DNA from: G965216905 sp965216905
GTDB lineage: Bacteria > Actinomycetota > Acidimicrobiia > Spongiisociales > ZC4RG35
DNA length: 64,000 bases
Direction of reading: 5' to 3'
Assembly: GCA_965216905.1 (NCBI GenBank)
Contig: OZ244213.1
Location: 1,922,001 to 1,986,000 of the forward strand
Made by a program: the position numbers and the translations under genes. Each line of letters begins with the position of its first letter. The stretch's first letter is position 1. Of this stretch, positions 8,585-17,245 are shown one piece after another. Below the pieces are notes generated by a model that was not told the origin of the DNA, ran no database searches, and saw only the letters and a program-made list of their open reading frames with translations.

Positions 8585-11500
8585 TCAGACGGCCGGAGGG
8601 GCTACGGCGTCATCGATGTGCGGGAAGGCGGCGGGCTCGATGTCGAGTTCGGCCATTCGCGACACGTAGACGCCGTAGAGACGCCGGGCGGTGCCGTGTC
8701 GTCCCAATGCGGCCATCGATGACACCAGCCCGAGGTGGGCCGACTCCGAGAAGGGGTCCCGCTCCAGGATTCGGAGATGGAGGCGGGCAGCCTCCTCGTG
8801 GCGTCCCGCCTCGGTCTCGTGTTCGGCGAGCGCGGCGGCGATCGTCATGTAGGTCGTCCGCGTCTCTTCTCGGAGACCGGTGGCCCAGTCGGCGTAGGGC
8901 TCCTCCTCGAGGAACTCTCCGACGTACCGGGCTTCGGCCGATCGAAAGGCGGCCAGCCCCTGGATGGTGTCACCCTGGCGGAGCAGCGTTCGGCCCAACG
9001 TCGCCTCATCGTGGAAGTGCTCGATGTCGATGCTGAGGTGGTCATGGTTCAGCGCGACCCGTTCTCGATCGGCCACGAGGTAGTGGTCGGGTTGGTGGAT
9101 CCGCTCCGGGTCGAAGACGTTGCGAATCGTCGACAGGGCAACCGACAGCCGATTTCCGGCCTTCGACATCGGTTGGTCGGGCCAGAGGCGATCGATCAGG
9201 ACCTCCCGGTGGACGGGCCGGCCCCGGCTGGTGACGAGCATCCAGACCACCTCTCGCGCGACTCGGGATTGCCACTCGGAAGTCGGAACGGCGGTTCCCG
9301 CCCGAATCACCTGAAATCCGCCCAGGGTCTTGATGCCCACCGAGGCGTCGCCATCCGTCACCAGCTCATCGCCGAGCGCGCGGGCATCGGCGGCGGCTCG
9401 TTTGGCTCCGGCGGCCTGCAGGATCTCGGCGGCGGCCCGAGCCCGGAATGAGCCGGATGTGCCTCCCTCGATACGGGCGAGCTCCACATCGGTGCGAGCA
9501 ACACCGATCTGCTCGCCGATGGCATGCCACAGGTCGCGGGCCTGTTCCAGCCGCGCACGGCGTTCGGAGATGTCGTCGGTGACGCTCGCCGCCACCTCCA
9601 GGGCCTCGGCCAATCCAGGCCGGTCGCGGCGGTCACGGGCGATGGCGGCAGCTCGATCAACCAGCGCCCGAGCCGCGGTGTGATCGCCGATGGTCCGGGC
9701 GACGATCGCCCGAGTCAGGACCGCCCTTCCGTGGCCGAGGACCGCCTCTGGCTCGGCGGCTCGCTCGGCCAGATCGGCGGCCGCTTGGGGATCCTCGGTG
9801 ACGACCAGTCGAGCCATACCAGCCAAGGCGGGGATCAGCGCCTGCTGATCTGCAGGTCCTTCGGCGAGGTCGATGGCGGTGGCGAACGCCGCCCGGGCGA
9901 GCGCCCGATTGCCGCGAACCTCGTACACCTCGCCGATGCGGGCCATCGGGTACGCCTCGAGCGAGGAGCCGAGGCTCCGAAACAGGGCAGCAGACTCCTC
10001 CAGCTCGGAGATGGCTTCGTCGAGATGGCCGGTGTGAAGGTGGATCTCGCCCCGATTGGCGAGCGCCATCGCCCTCCAGAATTCGAACCCGGAGAGTCCC
10101 GCCAGCCGGAGGGCGATGTCCAGTTCCATCATCGATCGGCGATAGTCGCCCTCCTCGAGGAAGTGTGAACCTCGGTTGGACCGGATTCGAATCGTCTGCA
10201 TGACGTCGCGCGCCCGCTCGGCATGTTCCAGGGCGCGGAGATAGTGGGCGTCGTTGGAGGCGCGATCTCCGTCGAGCGCCGCCACCATCGCCAGCACCGT
10301 GTGGGCCGTGGCCATCGCCCGGGAGTCCGAGGCCCGCTGGGCCGTCTCCAGCGCTTCGTGGGCCCGCTGCTTGGCTTCGTCCCGCTCGGCCCGGAGCCAG
10401 TGAGCACTCGCCATCCATGCCAGCAGCGCCGCACGGTCGGCCGCCTCGCCCGGCTCGGTGACACCTCTCCGGCATGCCGCCAACGCCTCGTCGATGTTGC
10501 CCCGCATGTAGTGGAGAAACCCGAGTCGCGACGCGATGGCCGGCTCGATCGGCCCCCGATCCGGGATGAGCTGGGAGTAGCAGCGCATGGCCCCCTCCCA
10601 GTCCCCCAACGTCTGCCGAGCGTCGGCTTCGAGCAGCAGCATCTCGGGTGTGTCTGGGGCATCACCAGCCGACTCGATGGCGGCCAGCACGTTCTTGGCG
10701 TCCCCGGCGGCCAGCAGCGCTCTCCCATTGCGGAGGAGCACCTCCGCCAGAACATCCCCATCGGCACAGGTCATCGCGCACGCCAGGGCCTCGGTGAGGG
10801 CTCCGTTTCGCTCGAACCATGCGGTCGCCTGAGGAGCCCAGACCGCTCGTTCGGTGTCGTCGACGGGGTGCCGCTGCAGCACGAACTCGCGGACGAGCGG
10901 GGTGAGCGTGGAGGCGTCCGGGTACGCCGACGTGCGAGTCAGATAGATGTTCCGATCGGCCCCGAACAACTGGGCGGCAACGTCGGCTCCCGCTACGAAT
11001 TGGATGAGGTCGGGGGTGATCCAGGGGAGGTGGGCGGCGATCTTGAGCCCGGTGAGCGTTCCGGGTGGTCCACTTCCGATCACCTCGTCGGCCAGATATG
11101 CGAAGAGCGTGTTCGTGTCGGCGGTCTGGTCGGGACCATCCAGCCCGGCGCGCAAGGCAAGGACCACCGCCACCGGCCACCCGGCGGTTCGTTCGAGGAG
11201 CGTGGCCGTCCGCTCCGACGGGTTCGTGTCGCCGGTCGCCCTGACGAGGGCGTCCACCTCGTCGGCGGTGAATGAGAGTTCCTCGGCGAGGATCTCGAAC
11301 GCCTCGTCGCTGACCCGGAGCCGGGCGGTGCTGAACGGAAGTGGTGAGCGGGTCGCCAGAACGACGTGGAGTCGCGGCGGCGCATTTCGGCAGAGCGCCT
11401 CGAGGAATGCCATGGCTCCTTCGTCGGCGTCGAGCTCGTGGACGTCGTCGACCACCAGCAGCATGTCGGTGTCCAGGGAGCGCTCGAGCTCGGCGCAGAG

Positions 11501-11875
11501 TGAAGCGGCCAGCGCCTCGGCGCGCGGCGCGGGGTTCTTGGCGCCCGAACCGACGCCCACGCCGGCGATCGCCATCGTGATGTCCGATGGGAGAATGGGG
11601 ATGTGGGTTCTGAGTTCGTCGACGAGATGACGGACGAAGACCGAGAGCTCCGACTCGGTGGGTGCGGCGGTGTGCCAGGCGCATGGCCGATCCGCCGCCC
11701 ATTGGGACAGCACGGTCGTCTTGCCGTAGCCCGGCCCGGCGACGAGTGTGGTGAGACGACGGCGCAGCGCTCCATCGAGCAACGTGTGGATGCGCGGTCG
11801 ATCGACGATCGGTGTTGTCGACGGCGGCTTGTGGGACGAGCCCATGCCGGCCGCCGGGCCTCGTGCATCGCTCAT
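8585..11875 (-). CDS. Large ATPase-TPR transcriptional activator with BTAD domain
   Basis: 1096 aa. The order is a MalT/LuxR-LAL-like STAND ATPase, a long TPR region and a C-terminal SARP-type module. Walker A is GPGYGKTT at residues 47-54, and Walker B is LLVVDDVHE near 140. The middle 500 residues are helical repeats. The C-terminus has an OmpR-like winged helix (IKTLGGFQVIRAG, then REVLIDRLWPDQ) followed by the BTAD helices. The DNA-binding end is thus of SARP type rather than the LuxR helix-turn-helix usual in MalT relatives. ATG 11875 was chosen because GAGGAG precedes it. It is probably a signal-integrating activator; its targets are unknown, and a repeat array upstream may be its own operator. 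Confidence 0.8.
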   Translation of the reverse strand: MSDARGPAAGMGSSHKPPSTTPIVDRPRIHTLLDGALRRRLTTLVAGPGYGKTTVLSQWAADRPCAWHTAAPTESELSVFVRHLVDELRTHIPILPSDITMAIAGVGVGSGAKNPAPRAEALAASLCAELERSLDTDMLLVVDDVHELDADEGAMAFLEALCRNAPPRLHVVLATRSPLPFSTARLRVSDEAFEILAEELSFTADEVDALVRATGDTNPSERTATLLERTAGWPVAVVLALRAGLDGPDQTADTNTLFAYLADEVIGSGPPGTLTGLKIAAHLPWITPDLIQFVAGADVAAQLFGADRNIYLTRTSAYPDASTLTPLVREFVLQRHPVDDTERAVWAPQATAWFERNGALTEALACAMTCADGDVLAEVLLRNGRALLAAGDAKNVLAAIESAGDAPDTPEMLLLEADARQTLGDWEGAMRCYSQLIPDRGPIEPAIASRLGFLHYMRGNIDEALAACRRGVTEPGEAADRAALLAWMASAHWLRAERDEAKQRAHEALETAQRASDSRAMATAHTVLAMVAALDGDRASNDAHYLRALEHAERARDVMQTIRIRSNRGSHFLEEGDYRRSMMELDIALRLAGLSGFEFWRAMALANRGEIHLHTGHLDEAISELEESAALFRSLGSSLEAYPMARIGEVYEVRGNRALARAAFATAIDLAEGPADQQALIPALAGMARLVVTEDPQAAADLAERAAEPEAVLGHGRAVLTRAIVARTIGDHTAARALVDRAAAIARDRRDRPGLAEALEVAASVTDDISERRARLEQARDLWHAIGEQIGVARTDVELARIEGGTSGSFRARAAAEILQAAGAKRAAADARALGDELVTDGDASVGIKTLGGFQVIRAGTAVPTSEWQSRVAREVVWMLVTSRGRPVHREVLIDRLWPDQPMSKAGNRLSVALSTIRNVFDPERIHQPDHYLVADRERVALNHDHLSIDIEHFHDEATLGRTLLRQGDTIQGLAAFRSAEARYVGEFLEEEPYADWATGLREETRTTYMTIAAALAEHETEAGRHEEAARLHLRILERDPFSESAHLGLVSSMAALGRHGTARRLYGVYVSRMAELDIEPAAFPHIDDAVAPPAV

Positions 11876-12179
11876 GGCGCTCCTCTGCTGCACGACGAAC
11901 CTTCAGGCTACCCAAAGGGTCATTCCCTAGCTTGTGGTCACGACGCGGTCGGCACTCCTCTGGCCGACCACATTGGGGGCCGCGAAGGGCTGCTCCGCAC
12001 CGCGGGGCGGCCCTTCGTGACAAGAATCTCACCGTGTCGAGAATCTCACCGTGTCGAGAATCTCACCGTGTCGAGAATCTCACTGTGACGAGGAGCCTTT
12101 CGTGTCTGGATGGCACTCGGAGCCAAGGGGCGCCGGACGCCATCCCGATCGATCGGCGAGTTCTGGCCGTGATATCCGA
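11876..12179. other. Intergenic region upstream of the large activator
   Basis: 304 bp between the sigma-factor stop and the activator start, both genes reading leftward. It contains the four-copy 17-bp repeat at 12024-12091. I saw no small gene and no clear promoter hexamers on the minus strand. Confidence 0.5.
12024..12091. repeat. Four tandem copies of a 17-bp repeat
   Basis: GAATCTCACCGTGTCGA occurs three times exactly at 12024-12074, and a fourth copy with two changes ends at 12091. Each junction makes TCTC...GAGA arms. The array lies about 150-215 bp upstream of the large BTAD activator's start and is the only such structure in this spacer. SARP-type proteins are known to bind short direct repeats, although usually with 11- or 22-bp spacing, so an operator role is an inference. 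Confidence 0.85.
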
Positions 12180-13445
12180 TCAAGCTCGATCGTCGGCCTC
12201 GGCAGTCAGCGCTGCGAGCCGTTCGGTGAGGTAGGCCCGCTCGACCTGGTTCTCACAGAGGTCGCTCGCCTGCCGATAGGCCTCCACCGCCTCGGTCGAT
12301 CTCCCGGCGCGTCTCAGCAGATCGGCTCGGACCGCGTGGAAGCGGTGATGGCAATGCAGTGCCGGCCCCAGCTCATCGAGCACGGAGAGCCCGGTGGCCG
12401 GACCCTCGACCTCCGCGACCGCCACCGCCCGATTGAGGCGGACGATGGGGGAACCGGTGAGATGCTCGAGAGCGAGATAATGGTGGGCGATCCCCGCCCA
12501 GTCGGTGTCGCTCGCCCGGCCGGCCGATCCATGGATCCGGGCGATCTCGGCCTGAAGGCGGAGCTCCTCGGCGTACCCGGAGGTGGGTGCCATGCGCTCG
12601 AGGAGTCGGCTCGCCACCTCGATCTCGTCCCGATGCCAACGGGTGCGGTCCTGGTGGGGCAGCGTGACCAGTCGGCCACCCTGTGTACGGGCATCACGCC
12701 GGGCATGATGGAGGCACAGCAGTGCCCACAACGCGGCCGCCAGCGGAGAGCTGGGAACCAGACGGTGGAGGATCTCAGCCAACCGCACCGCCTCTCCGGC
12801 GTCGTCGACCCGCAGCAAGTCAGGTCCCGATCCCGGGGTGTATCCGGCGGTGAACGCCAGATAGATGGTCCGCGCCACCGATTCGAGGCGCCGCTCCAAC
12901 TCCTCACCCACCGGGCGGCGGAGCGGGATTCCGGCGACGACCACCTTTCGTTTCGCCCGAGTGAGGCGGGCGGCCATCGTCGGCGTCGACACCAGGAAGA
13001 GTCGGGCGATGTCGGCCGTCGGCATCCCCACCACCAGCCGCAACGCCAACGCCGGCCGAACAAGCTCTGACAGCGCCGGGTGGCAGGCGAGCAGGATGAG
13101 TTGAAGTCGCTCATCCGGAAGCTCGTCTTGGTCACCGGTTCGGGCTTCGACGCCCCGCACCACCAGTAGCGGCATCTTGCGCCCGGCGATTGCCTCCGCC
13201 CGAAGCCGTCCGATGATGAGCCGGGAGGCGGTGCGGTACAGCCACCCGGCCGGGTTGTCGGGTACCCCGTCCAATGGCCAGCGGGCGGCAGCGCGGGCGA
13301 ACGCCTCGGCCAGTGCGTCCTCGACGAGATCGAGCCGCCGGCTCCGCGCAACGAGCAGGGCCAGGAGCCGGCCCCACTCGCCGCGGTAGAGCGTCGTCAG
13401 TGCGTCTTCAGCCGATATCGAGGACAGGGCGGATCTCGATGTCAT
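12180..13445 (-). CDS. ECF42-type RNA polymerase sigma factor
   Basis: 421 aa, much longer than a minimal ECF sigma factor. Region 2 covers LVEDALAEAFARAAARWP and NPAGWLYRTASRLIIGRLR. Region 4 covers LALRLVVGMPTADIARLFLVSTPTMAARLTRAKRK. After it comes the long SnoaL-less, TPR-like C-terminal domain typical of ECF42 (AFTAGYTPG, RLNRAVAVAEVEGP, HAVRADLLRRAGR). ECF42 factors are known to pair with DGPF/YCII proteins instead of a membrane anti-sigma factor, and exactly such a gene overlaps the start here by 38 bp. ATG 13445 gives a normal N-terminus. The C-terminal domain probably controls its activity. Confidence 0.88.
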   Translation of the reverse strand: MTSRSALSSISAEDALTTLYRGEWGRLLALLVARSRRLDLVEDALAEAFARAAARWPLDGVPDNPAGWLYRTASRLIIGRLRAEAIAGRKMPLLVVRGVEARTGDQDELPDERLQLILLACHPALSELVRPALALRLVVGMPTADIARLFLVSTPTMAARLTRAKRKVVVAGIPLRRPVGEELERRLESVARTIYLAFTAGYTPGSGPDLLRVDDAGEAVRLAEILHRLVPSSPLAAALWALLCLHHARRDARTQGGRLVTLPHQDRTRWHRDEIEVASRLLERMAPTSGYAEELRLQAEIARIHGSAGRASDTDWAGIAHHYLALEHLTGSPIVRLNRAVAVAEVEGPATGLSVLDELGPALHCHHRFHAVRADLLRRAGRSTEAVEAYRQASDLCENQVERAYLTERLAALTAEADDRA

Positions 13446-13764
13446 AGGGCGGGAGGATGCGGCACAGCTCGATCACCGTGTCCAGGTCGGGGGCGTCGAC
13501 CACGTAGTAGCCGCCGATCTGTTCGGCCGCCTCGGCGAACGGCCCGTCGGTGACGGTGACCTCGCCGGCCGAGCTGGTGCGGAGGGTGGTGGCGGTGGTC
13601 CCGTCGCCGAGGGCCTCCGCCGACACGATCTCCACGTCGGGTCGGGTGGCACAGACCCGGTCGAAGTCGGCATGTCGTTCCATCCCCGCCTCTTGCTCCT
13701 CGGGGTCGAGGTCCTCCCATGGCGGCAACTCACCCATGCCGGCCAGCAACACGAAGTACTTCAT
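13408..13764 (-). CDS. DGPF-domain YCII-related protein
   Basis: 118 aa. MKYFVLLAGM at the start and the signature TDGPFAEAAEQIGGYYVVDAPD identify a YCII-related protein of the DGPF family, a small ferredoxin-like-fold protein. In many genomes it is co-transcribed with ECF42 sigma factors, as here. Its biochemical role is not settled; sigma-regulator and enzyme roles have both been proposed. ATG 13764 has GAGGAGG-type Shine-Dalgarno sequence directly upstream, and a longer in-frame start at 13806 has not. Its end overlaps the sigma gene, implying translational coupling. Confidence 0.88.
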   Translation of the reverse strand: MKYFVLLAGMGELPPWEDLDPEEQEAGMERHADFDRVCATRPDVEIVSAEALGDGTTATTLRTSSAGEVTVTDGPFAEAAEQIGGYYVVDAPDLDTVIELCRILPPYDIEIRPVLDIG

Positions 13765-14231
13765 CGGTCCTCCTCTCGATCCGGCGACCATCGCCGGTCT
13801 CTCCATGACGCGTCTCGGGTATGAGAATCGACACCGAGTTTCACCGGACCGGGGAGTTGGTGACGCGCACCGCCCGGTCGTCCGATCTGGAGGGCATCAT
13901 CGCCCGGATTTGGCGTCCACGACGGCCGGACACCTAGAATGGCCGTGTTCCGCAGCCGCGGACGTGCCTTGGCGCCCGATCCCGACACCTCGACCCGACA
14001 CCTCGAATCGTGGGCCGGATCGTGTCCGAGCGCCCGTCGGCTGGGGATACGTTCATCAAGTGTGAAACACCGCACCAAACCCGCGATGTACCAAGCGTGT
14101 CCGTGACCGGGGTACCTCTCGCCAGGTGGCAGCGGTAGGCGTCTCGTACGTCTCCGCGTCTCCCGGCGACCGGTTCGACCAACGGATACAGAAGCGATTC
14201 GGTCGACCGAAGCGACAGACAGGAAGACGGC
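13765..14231. other. Intergenic region with S10-operon leader
   Basis: 467 bp between the divergent DGPF gene and rpsJ. It holds the candidate rpsJ promoter at 13910-13940, giving a leader of about 285 nt. Near its end, CGGTTCGACC at 14171-14180 can pair, with one bulge, to the self-complementary CGGTCGACCG at 14200-14209, only 22 bp before the start codon. This could be an r-protein autoregulatory or attenuator structure, but it matches no leader family I can name. No open reading frame in it is convincing. Confidence 0.5.
13910..13940 (+). promoter_or_regulatory. Candidate promoter of the S10 operon
   Basis: The -10 is TAGAAT (13935-13940), with a TTGGCG -35 at 13910-13915 and a long 19-bp spacer. 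The -10 and its downstream bases, TAGAATGGCCG, closely match those of the rpmJ promoter at 52192 (TAGAATGCCCG). That supports the call despite the poor spacing. Confidence 0.45.
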
Positions 14232-14543
14232 GTGGCAGACGAACAGACCATTCGAATTCGGCTGAAGGCCTATGACCACAACGTGGTCGACGAGTCCTCG
14301 CGCAAGATCGCCGAGACGGTCATGCGAACCCAGGCCAAGATCAAAGGCCCGGTTCCGCTCCCCACCGAGATCCATCGCTACTGCGTGATTCGCGGTCCAC
14401 ACGTTCACAAGACGTCTCGTGAGCACTTCGAGCTGCGCATCCACAAGCGGCTCATCGACATCCTCGAACCCACGCCGAAGACGGTCGACTCCCTGATGCG
14501 TCTCGACCTCCCCGCCGGTGTCGAAGTGGAGATCAAGCTATGA
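14232..14543 (+). CDS. rpsJ: 30S ribosomal protein S10
   Basis: 103 aa, standard length. It sits in the 30S head and is also NusE in antitermination complexes. IRIRLKAYDHNVVD, GPVPLPTE and IHKRLIDILEPTPKTVDSLM are diagnostic. The start is GTG at 14232, behind AGGAAG, with an alanine second residue as in relatives. It opens the S10-spc operon and overlaps rplC by 4 nt (ATGA). Confidence 0.98.
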   Translation: MADEQTIRIRLKAYDHNVVDESSRKIAETVMRTQAKIKGPVPLPTEIHRYCVIRGPHVHKTSREHFELRIHKRLIDILEPTPKTVDSLMRLDLPAGVEVEIKL

Positions 14544-15175
14544 ACGCGATTCTGGGAGAGAAGCTGGGGATGACCCAGGTCTTCGATGACGACGCGCGGG
14601 CCATTCCGGTCACCGTCATCAAGGCCGGGCCCTGCCACATCGTGCAGATCAAGCGTCCCGAGAGCGACGGCTACGCGGCGCTGCAGATCTCGTTCGGTGA
14701 GAAGAAGCCTGCCCGAACCAACAAGCCCGACGCCGGCCATTTCGCCAAGGCCGGGGTCGCTCCCGCCCAGGGGTTGGTCGAGGTCCGGGTCGACAGCGTC
14801 GAGGGCTTCGAGGTCGGTCAGGAACTCGACATCGCCGAGATGTTCGAGAAGGGTGCCAAGGCCGACGTCACCGGTATCTCCAAGGGCAAGGGGTTCTCGG
14901 GCGTCATGAAGCGGCACAACTTCAAGGGCCAGGGTGCTTCTCACGGGAATCACAAGAAGCACCGGGCTCCCGGTTCGATCGGCGCATGCGCCACACCTGC
15001 CCGCGTGTTCAAGGGCACTCGGATGGCCGGACGGATGGGCGGTGACCGGACGACGATCCTCAACCTCGAGATCGTCGAGGTCGACGCCGATCGTGGTCTG
15101 ATGCTGATCGGCGGCGCCGTACCCGGAGCCAACGGGTCGATGGTGCTGATTCGCAAGGCGGTGAAGCATGGCTGA
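14540..15175 (+). CDS. rplC: 50S ribosomal protein L3
   Basis: 211 aa. L3 binds 23S rRNA near the peptidyl-transferase centre. MNAILGEKLGMTQVFDDD, the GFSGVMKRHNFKGQGASHGNHKKHRAPGS loop reaching towards the active site (seen in two blocks) and RVFKGTRMAGRMGGDRTT are characteristic. It overlaps rpsJ and rplD by 4 and 8 nt, within a tightly packed operon. Confidence 0.98.
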   Translation: MNAILGEKLGMTQVFDDDARAIPVTVIKAGPCHIVQIKRPESDGYAALQISFGEKKPARTNKPDAGHFAKAGVAPAQGLVEVRVDSVEGFEVGQELDIAEMFEKGAKADVTGISKGKGFSGVMKRHNFKGQGASHGNHKKHRAPGSIGACATPARVFKGTRMAGRMGGDRTTILNLEIVEVDADRGLMLIGGAVPGANGSMVLIRKAVKHG

Positions 15176-15836
15176 GCTCACCGCCCCACTCTTCACGGCG
15201 GCCGGCAAGGCGAAAGGCGAGGTGGCCCTGGACCCGGCGGTCTTCGGCATCGAACCAAATCTGGGCGTGATGCATCAGGTGGTCACCGCCCAGCTCGCCG
15301 GTGCTCGCGCCGGGACACACTCGACCAAGACCCGCGGCGAGGTCCGCGGCGGAGGTCGGAAGCCATGGCGGCAGAAGGGCATGGGCCGTGCTCGACAAGG
15401 CTCGATCCGCGCACCCCACTGGGTCGGCGGTGGCGTCGCTCACGGGCCCAAGCCGAGGGATTACAGCCAGCGGACGCCCAAGAAGATGAAGCGCCTGGCA
15501 CTGCGGTCGGCGCTGTCGGCCCGTGCGTCCGAAGGTGCGATCGGCGTCATCGAGCCGATCGAGTGGGACACGCCCAAGACCAAGGTGGCTGCCGAGTTGC
15601 TCCGCACCATCGGCTTCACCCGGAACATCGTGTTCGTGTTGCCCGCCACCGATCAGGCCACCCGGAGAGCGTTCCGTAACCTTCCGGACGTGCGGCTGAT
15701 CGAGCCGGGCCACGTCACCACCTACGACGTGCTCTGGTCCGACCGGATGCTGTTCACCACCGACACCGTCGACCAAGTGGCGGCCGGCGCCGGGTACGAG
15801 GTCAGCAAGGAAGACTTCGTGAAGGAGGATGCATGA
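15168..15836 (+). CDS. rplD: 50S ribosomal protein L4
   Basis: 222 aa. L4 lines the polypeptide exit tunnel. The tunnel loop TRGEVRGGGRKPWRQKGMGRARQGS is recognisable around residues 55-80, followed by the GPKPRDYSQRTPKKMKRLA block. In some bacteria L4 represses its own operon; no L4-binding leader of the enteric type was recognised upstream. It overlaps rplC by 8 nt and rplW by 4 nt. Confidence 0.97.
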   Translation: MAELTAPLFTAAGKAKGEVALDPAVFGIEPNLGVMHQVVTAQLAGARAGTHSTKTRGEVRGGGRKPWRQKGMGRARQGSIRAPHWVGGGVAHGPKPRDYSQRTPKKMKRLALRSALSARASEGAIGVIEPIEWDTPKTKVAAELLRTIGFTRNIVFVLPATDQATRRAFRNLPDVRLIEPGHVTTYDVLWSDRMLFTTDTVDQVAAGAGYEVSKEDFVKEDA

Positions 15837-16120
15837 AAGACCCGCACGACATCATCCTCTCCCCGGTCGTGTCCGAGAAGTCGTACCTCCTCGTCGAGGA
15901 TCTCAACACGTACACCTTCCTCGTCGATCCCCGGTCCAACAAGACGGAGATCAAGGAGGCGATTCAGGACATCTTCGATGTGAAGGTGCTCCGGGTGAAC
16001 ATCCAGAACCGGAAGGGAAAGCGCAAGCGGACCCGGTACATCGTTGCCAAGCGGAAGGACACCAAGCGTGCGCTGGTGACCCTGGCGTCCGGCGACTCGA
16101 TCGAGCTGTTCGGAGTCTGA
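15833..16120 (+). CDS. rplW: 50S ribosomal protein L23
   Basis: 95 aa. L23 sits at the tunnel exit, where trigger factor and SRP dock. DIILSPVVSEKSYLL, YTFLVDPRSNKTEIKEAIQ and FDVKVLRVN match the family throughout. It is coupled to rplD by an ATGA overlap and followed 2 bp later by rplB. Confidence 0.97.
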   Translation: MKDPHDIILSPVVSEKSYLLVEDLNTYTFLVDPRSNKTEIKEAIQDIFDVKVLRVNIQNRKGKRKRTRYIVAKRKDTKRALVTLASGDSIELFGV

Positions 16121-16122
16121 TC

Positions 16123-16956
16123 ATGGCAGTCAAGAAGCGGAAGCCGACCTCGGCAGGACGACGATTCCAAACGGTCTCCGATTTCTCCGAGATCACCAAG
16201 AGCGAGCCCGAGAAGTCGCTGCTCGCCAAGAAGTCGTCGACCGGTGGCCGCAACGTCAACGGCCGTGTGACGTCGCGCCATCGCGGTGGCGGCCACAAGC
16301 AGAAATACCGCGTCATCGATTTTCGCCGTACCAAGGACGGCATCCCCGCCAAGGTTGCCGGGATCGAGTACGACCCGAATCGCAACGCCCGCATCGCGCT
16401 GCTGCATTACGTCGATGGAGAGAAGCGGTACATCCTCGCACCGGTTGGTTTGAAGGTGGGAGCTCGAGTCGAGTCCGGCTCCGGCGCAGAGATCAAGGTG
16501 GGCAACGCTCTGCCACTCCGCAACATCCCGGCCGGAACCAGCGTGCACGCCATCGAGATGCGACCCGGTGGTGGAGCCAAGCTGGCCCGATCGGCCGGCA
16601 CCTCGGTGCAACTCATGTCCAAGGAGAGCGACAAGGCGTTGCTGCGGCTCCCGTCCGGCGAGATGCGCACGGTGTCGCTCGATTGCCGAGCCACCATCGG
16701 CCAGGTGGGAAACACCGAGGCGGAGTTGATCAAGCTGGGCAAAGCCGGTCGGAACCGCTGGAAGGGTGTCCGACCCCAGACCCGTGGGGTGGCGATGAAC
16801 CCGGTCGACCACCCACTCGGTGGTGGCGAGGGCAAATCCTCGGGCGGCCGGAGCCCCGTCAGCCCGTGGGGAAAGCCCGAGGGCCGCACCCGCAAGAAGA
16901 AGAAGGCGTCGAACAAGGACATCGTCCGTCGACGCAACGCCAGAGGACGGAGGTGA
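16123..16956 (+). CDS. rplB: 50S ribosomal protein L2
   Basis: 277 aa, full length. L2 is needed for subunit association and peptidyl transfer. MAVKKRKPTSAGRRF, SRHRGGGHKQKYRVIDF and the conserved C-terminal RGVAMNPVDHPLGGGEG, with the key histidine, are present. ATG 16123 follows the rplW stop by 2 bp. Its own stop lies inside the strong GGAGGTGA that serves rpsS. Confidence 0.98.
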   Translation: MAVKKRKPTSAGRRFQTVSDFSEITKSEPEKSLLAKKSSTGGRNVNGRVTSRHRGGGHKQKYRVIDFRRTKDGIPAKVAGIEYDPNRNARIALLHYVDGEKRYILAPVGLKVGARVESGSGAEIKVGNALPLRNIPAGTSVHAIEMRPGGGAKLARSAGTSVQLMSKESDKALLRLPSGEMRTVSLDCRATIGQVGNTEAELIKLGKAGRNRWKGVRPQTRGVAMNPVDHPLGGGEGKSSGGRSPVSPWGKPEGRTRKKKKASNKDIVRRRNARGRR

Positions 16957-16960
16957 GCCA

Positions 16961-17245
16961 ATGGCACGCAGTCTGAAGAAGGGCCCCTTCGTCGACGATC
17001 ACCTGATCGAGAAGATCGAGGAGCTGAACAGCGGCAACCAGAAGCGAGTGGTCCGGACATGGAGCCGGCGCTCGACGATCGTGCCCGAGATGATCGGTCA
17101 CACCATCGCCGTCCACGACGGCCGCAAGCACGTCCCGGTCTACATCACCGAGTCGATGGTTGGGCACAAGCTGGGCGAGTTCGCTCCGACGCGAACGTTC
17201 CGCGGTCACGCCGACAAGCGTGAGAAGGCGGTGCGGCGCGTATGA
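16961..17245 (+). CDS. rpsS: 30S ribosomal protein S19
   Basis: 94 aa. S19 binds the 30S head next to S13. MARSLKKGPFVDDHL, TWSRRSTIVPEMIGHTIAVH and GHKLGEFAPTRTFRGH are diagnostic. ATG 16961 is preceded by GGAGGTGA, one of the strongest ribosome-binding sites in the operon. It overlaps rplV by 4 nt. Confidence 0.97.
   Translation: MARSLKKGPFVDDHLIEKIEELNSGNQKRVVRTWSRRSTIVPEMIGHTIAVHDGRKHVPVYITESMVGHKLGEFAPTRTFRGHADKREKAVRRV

Noticed and set aside
12024..12091. Short CRISPR array
   Set aside because: The units are contiguous 17-mers without spacers and no cas genes are present.
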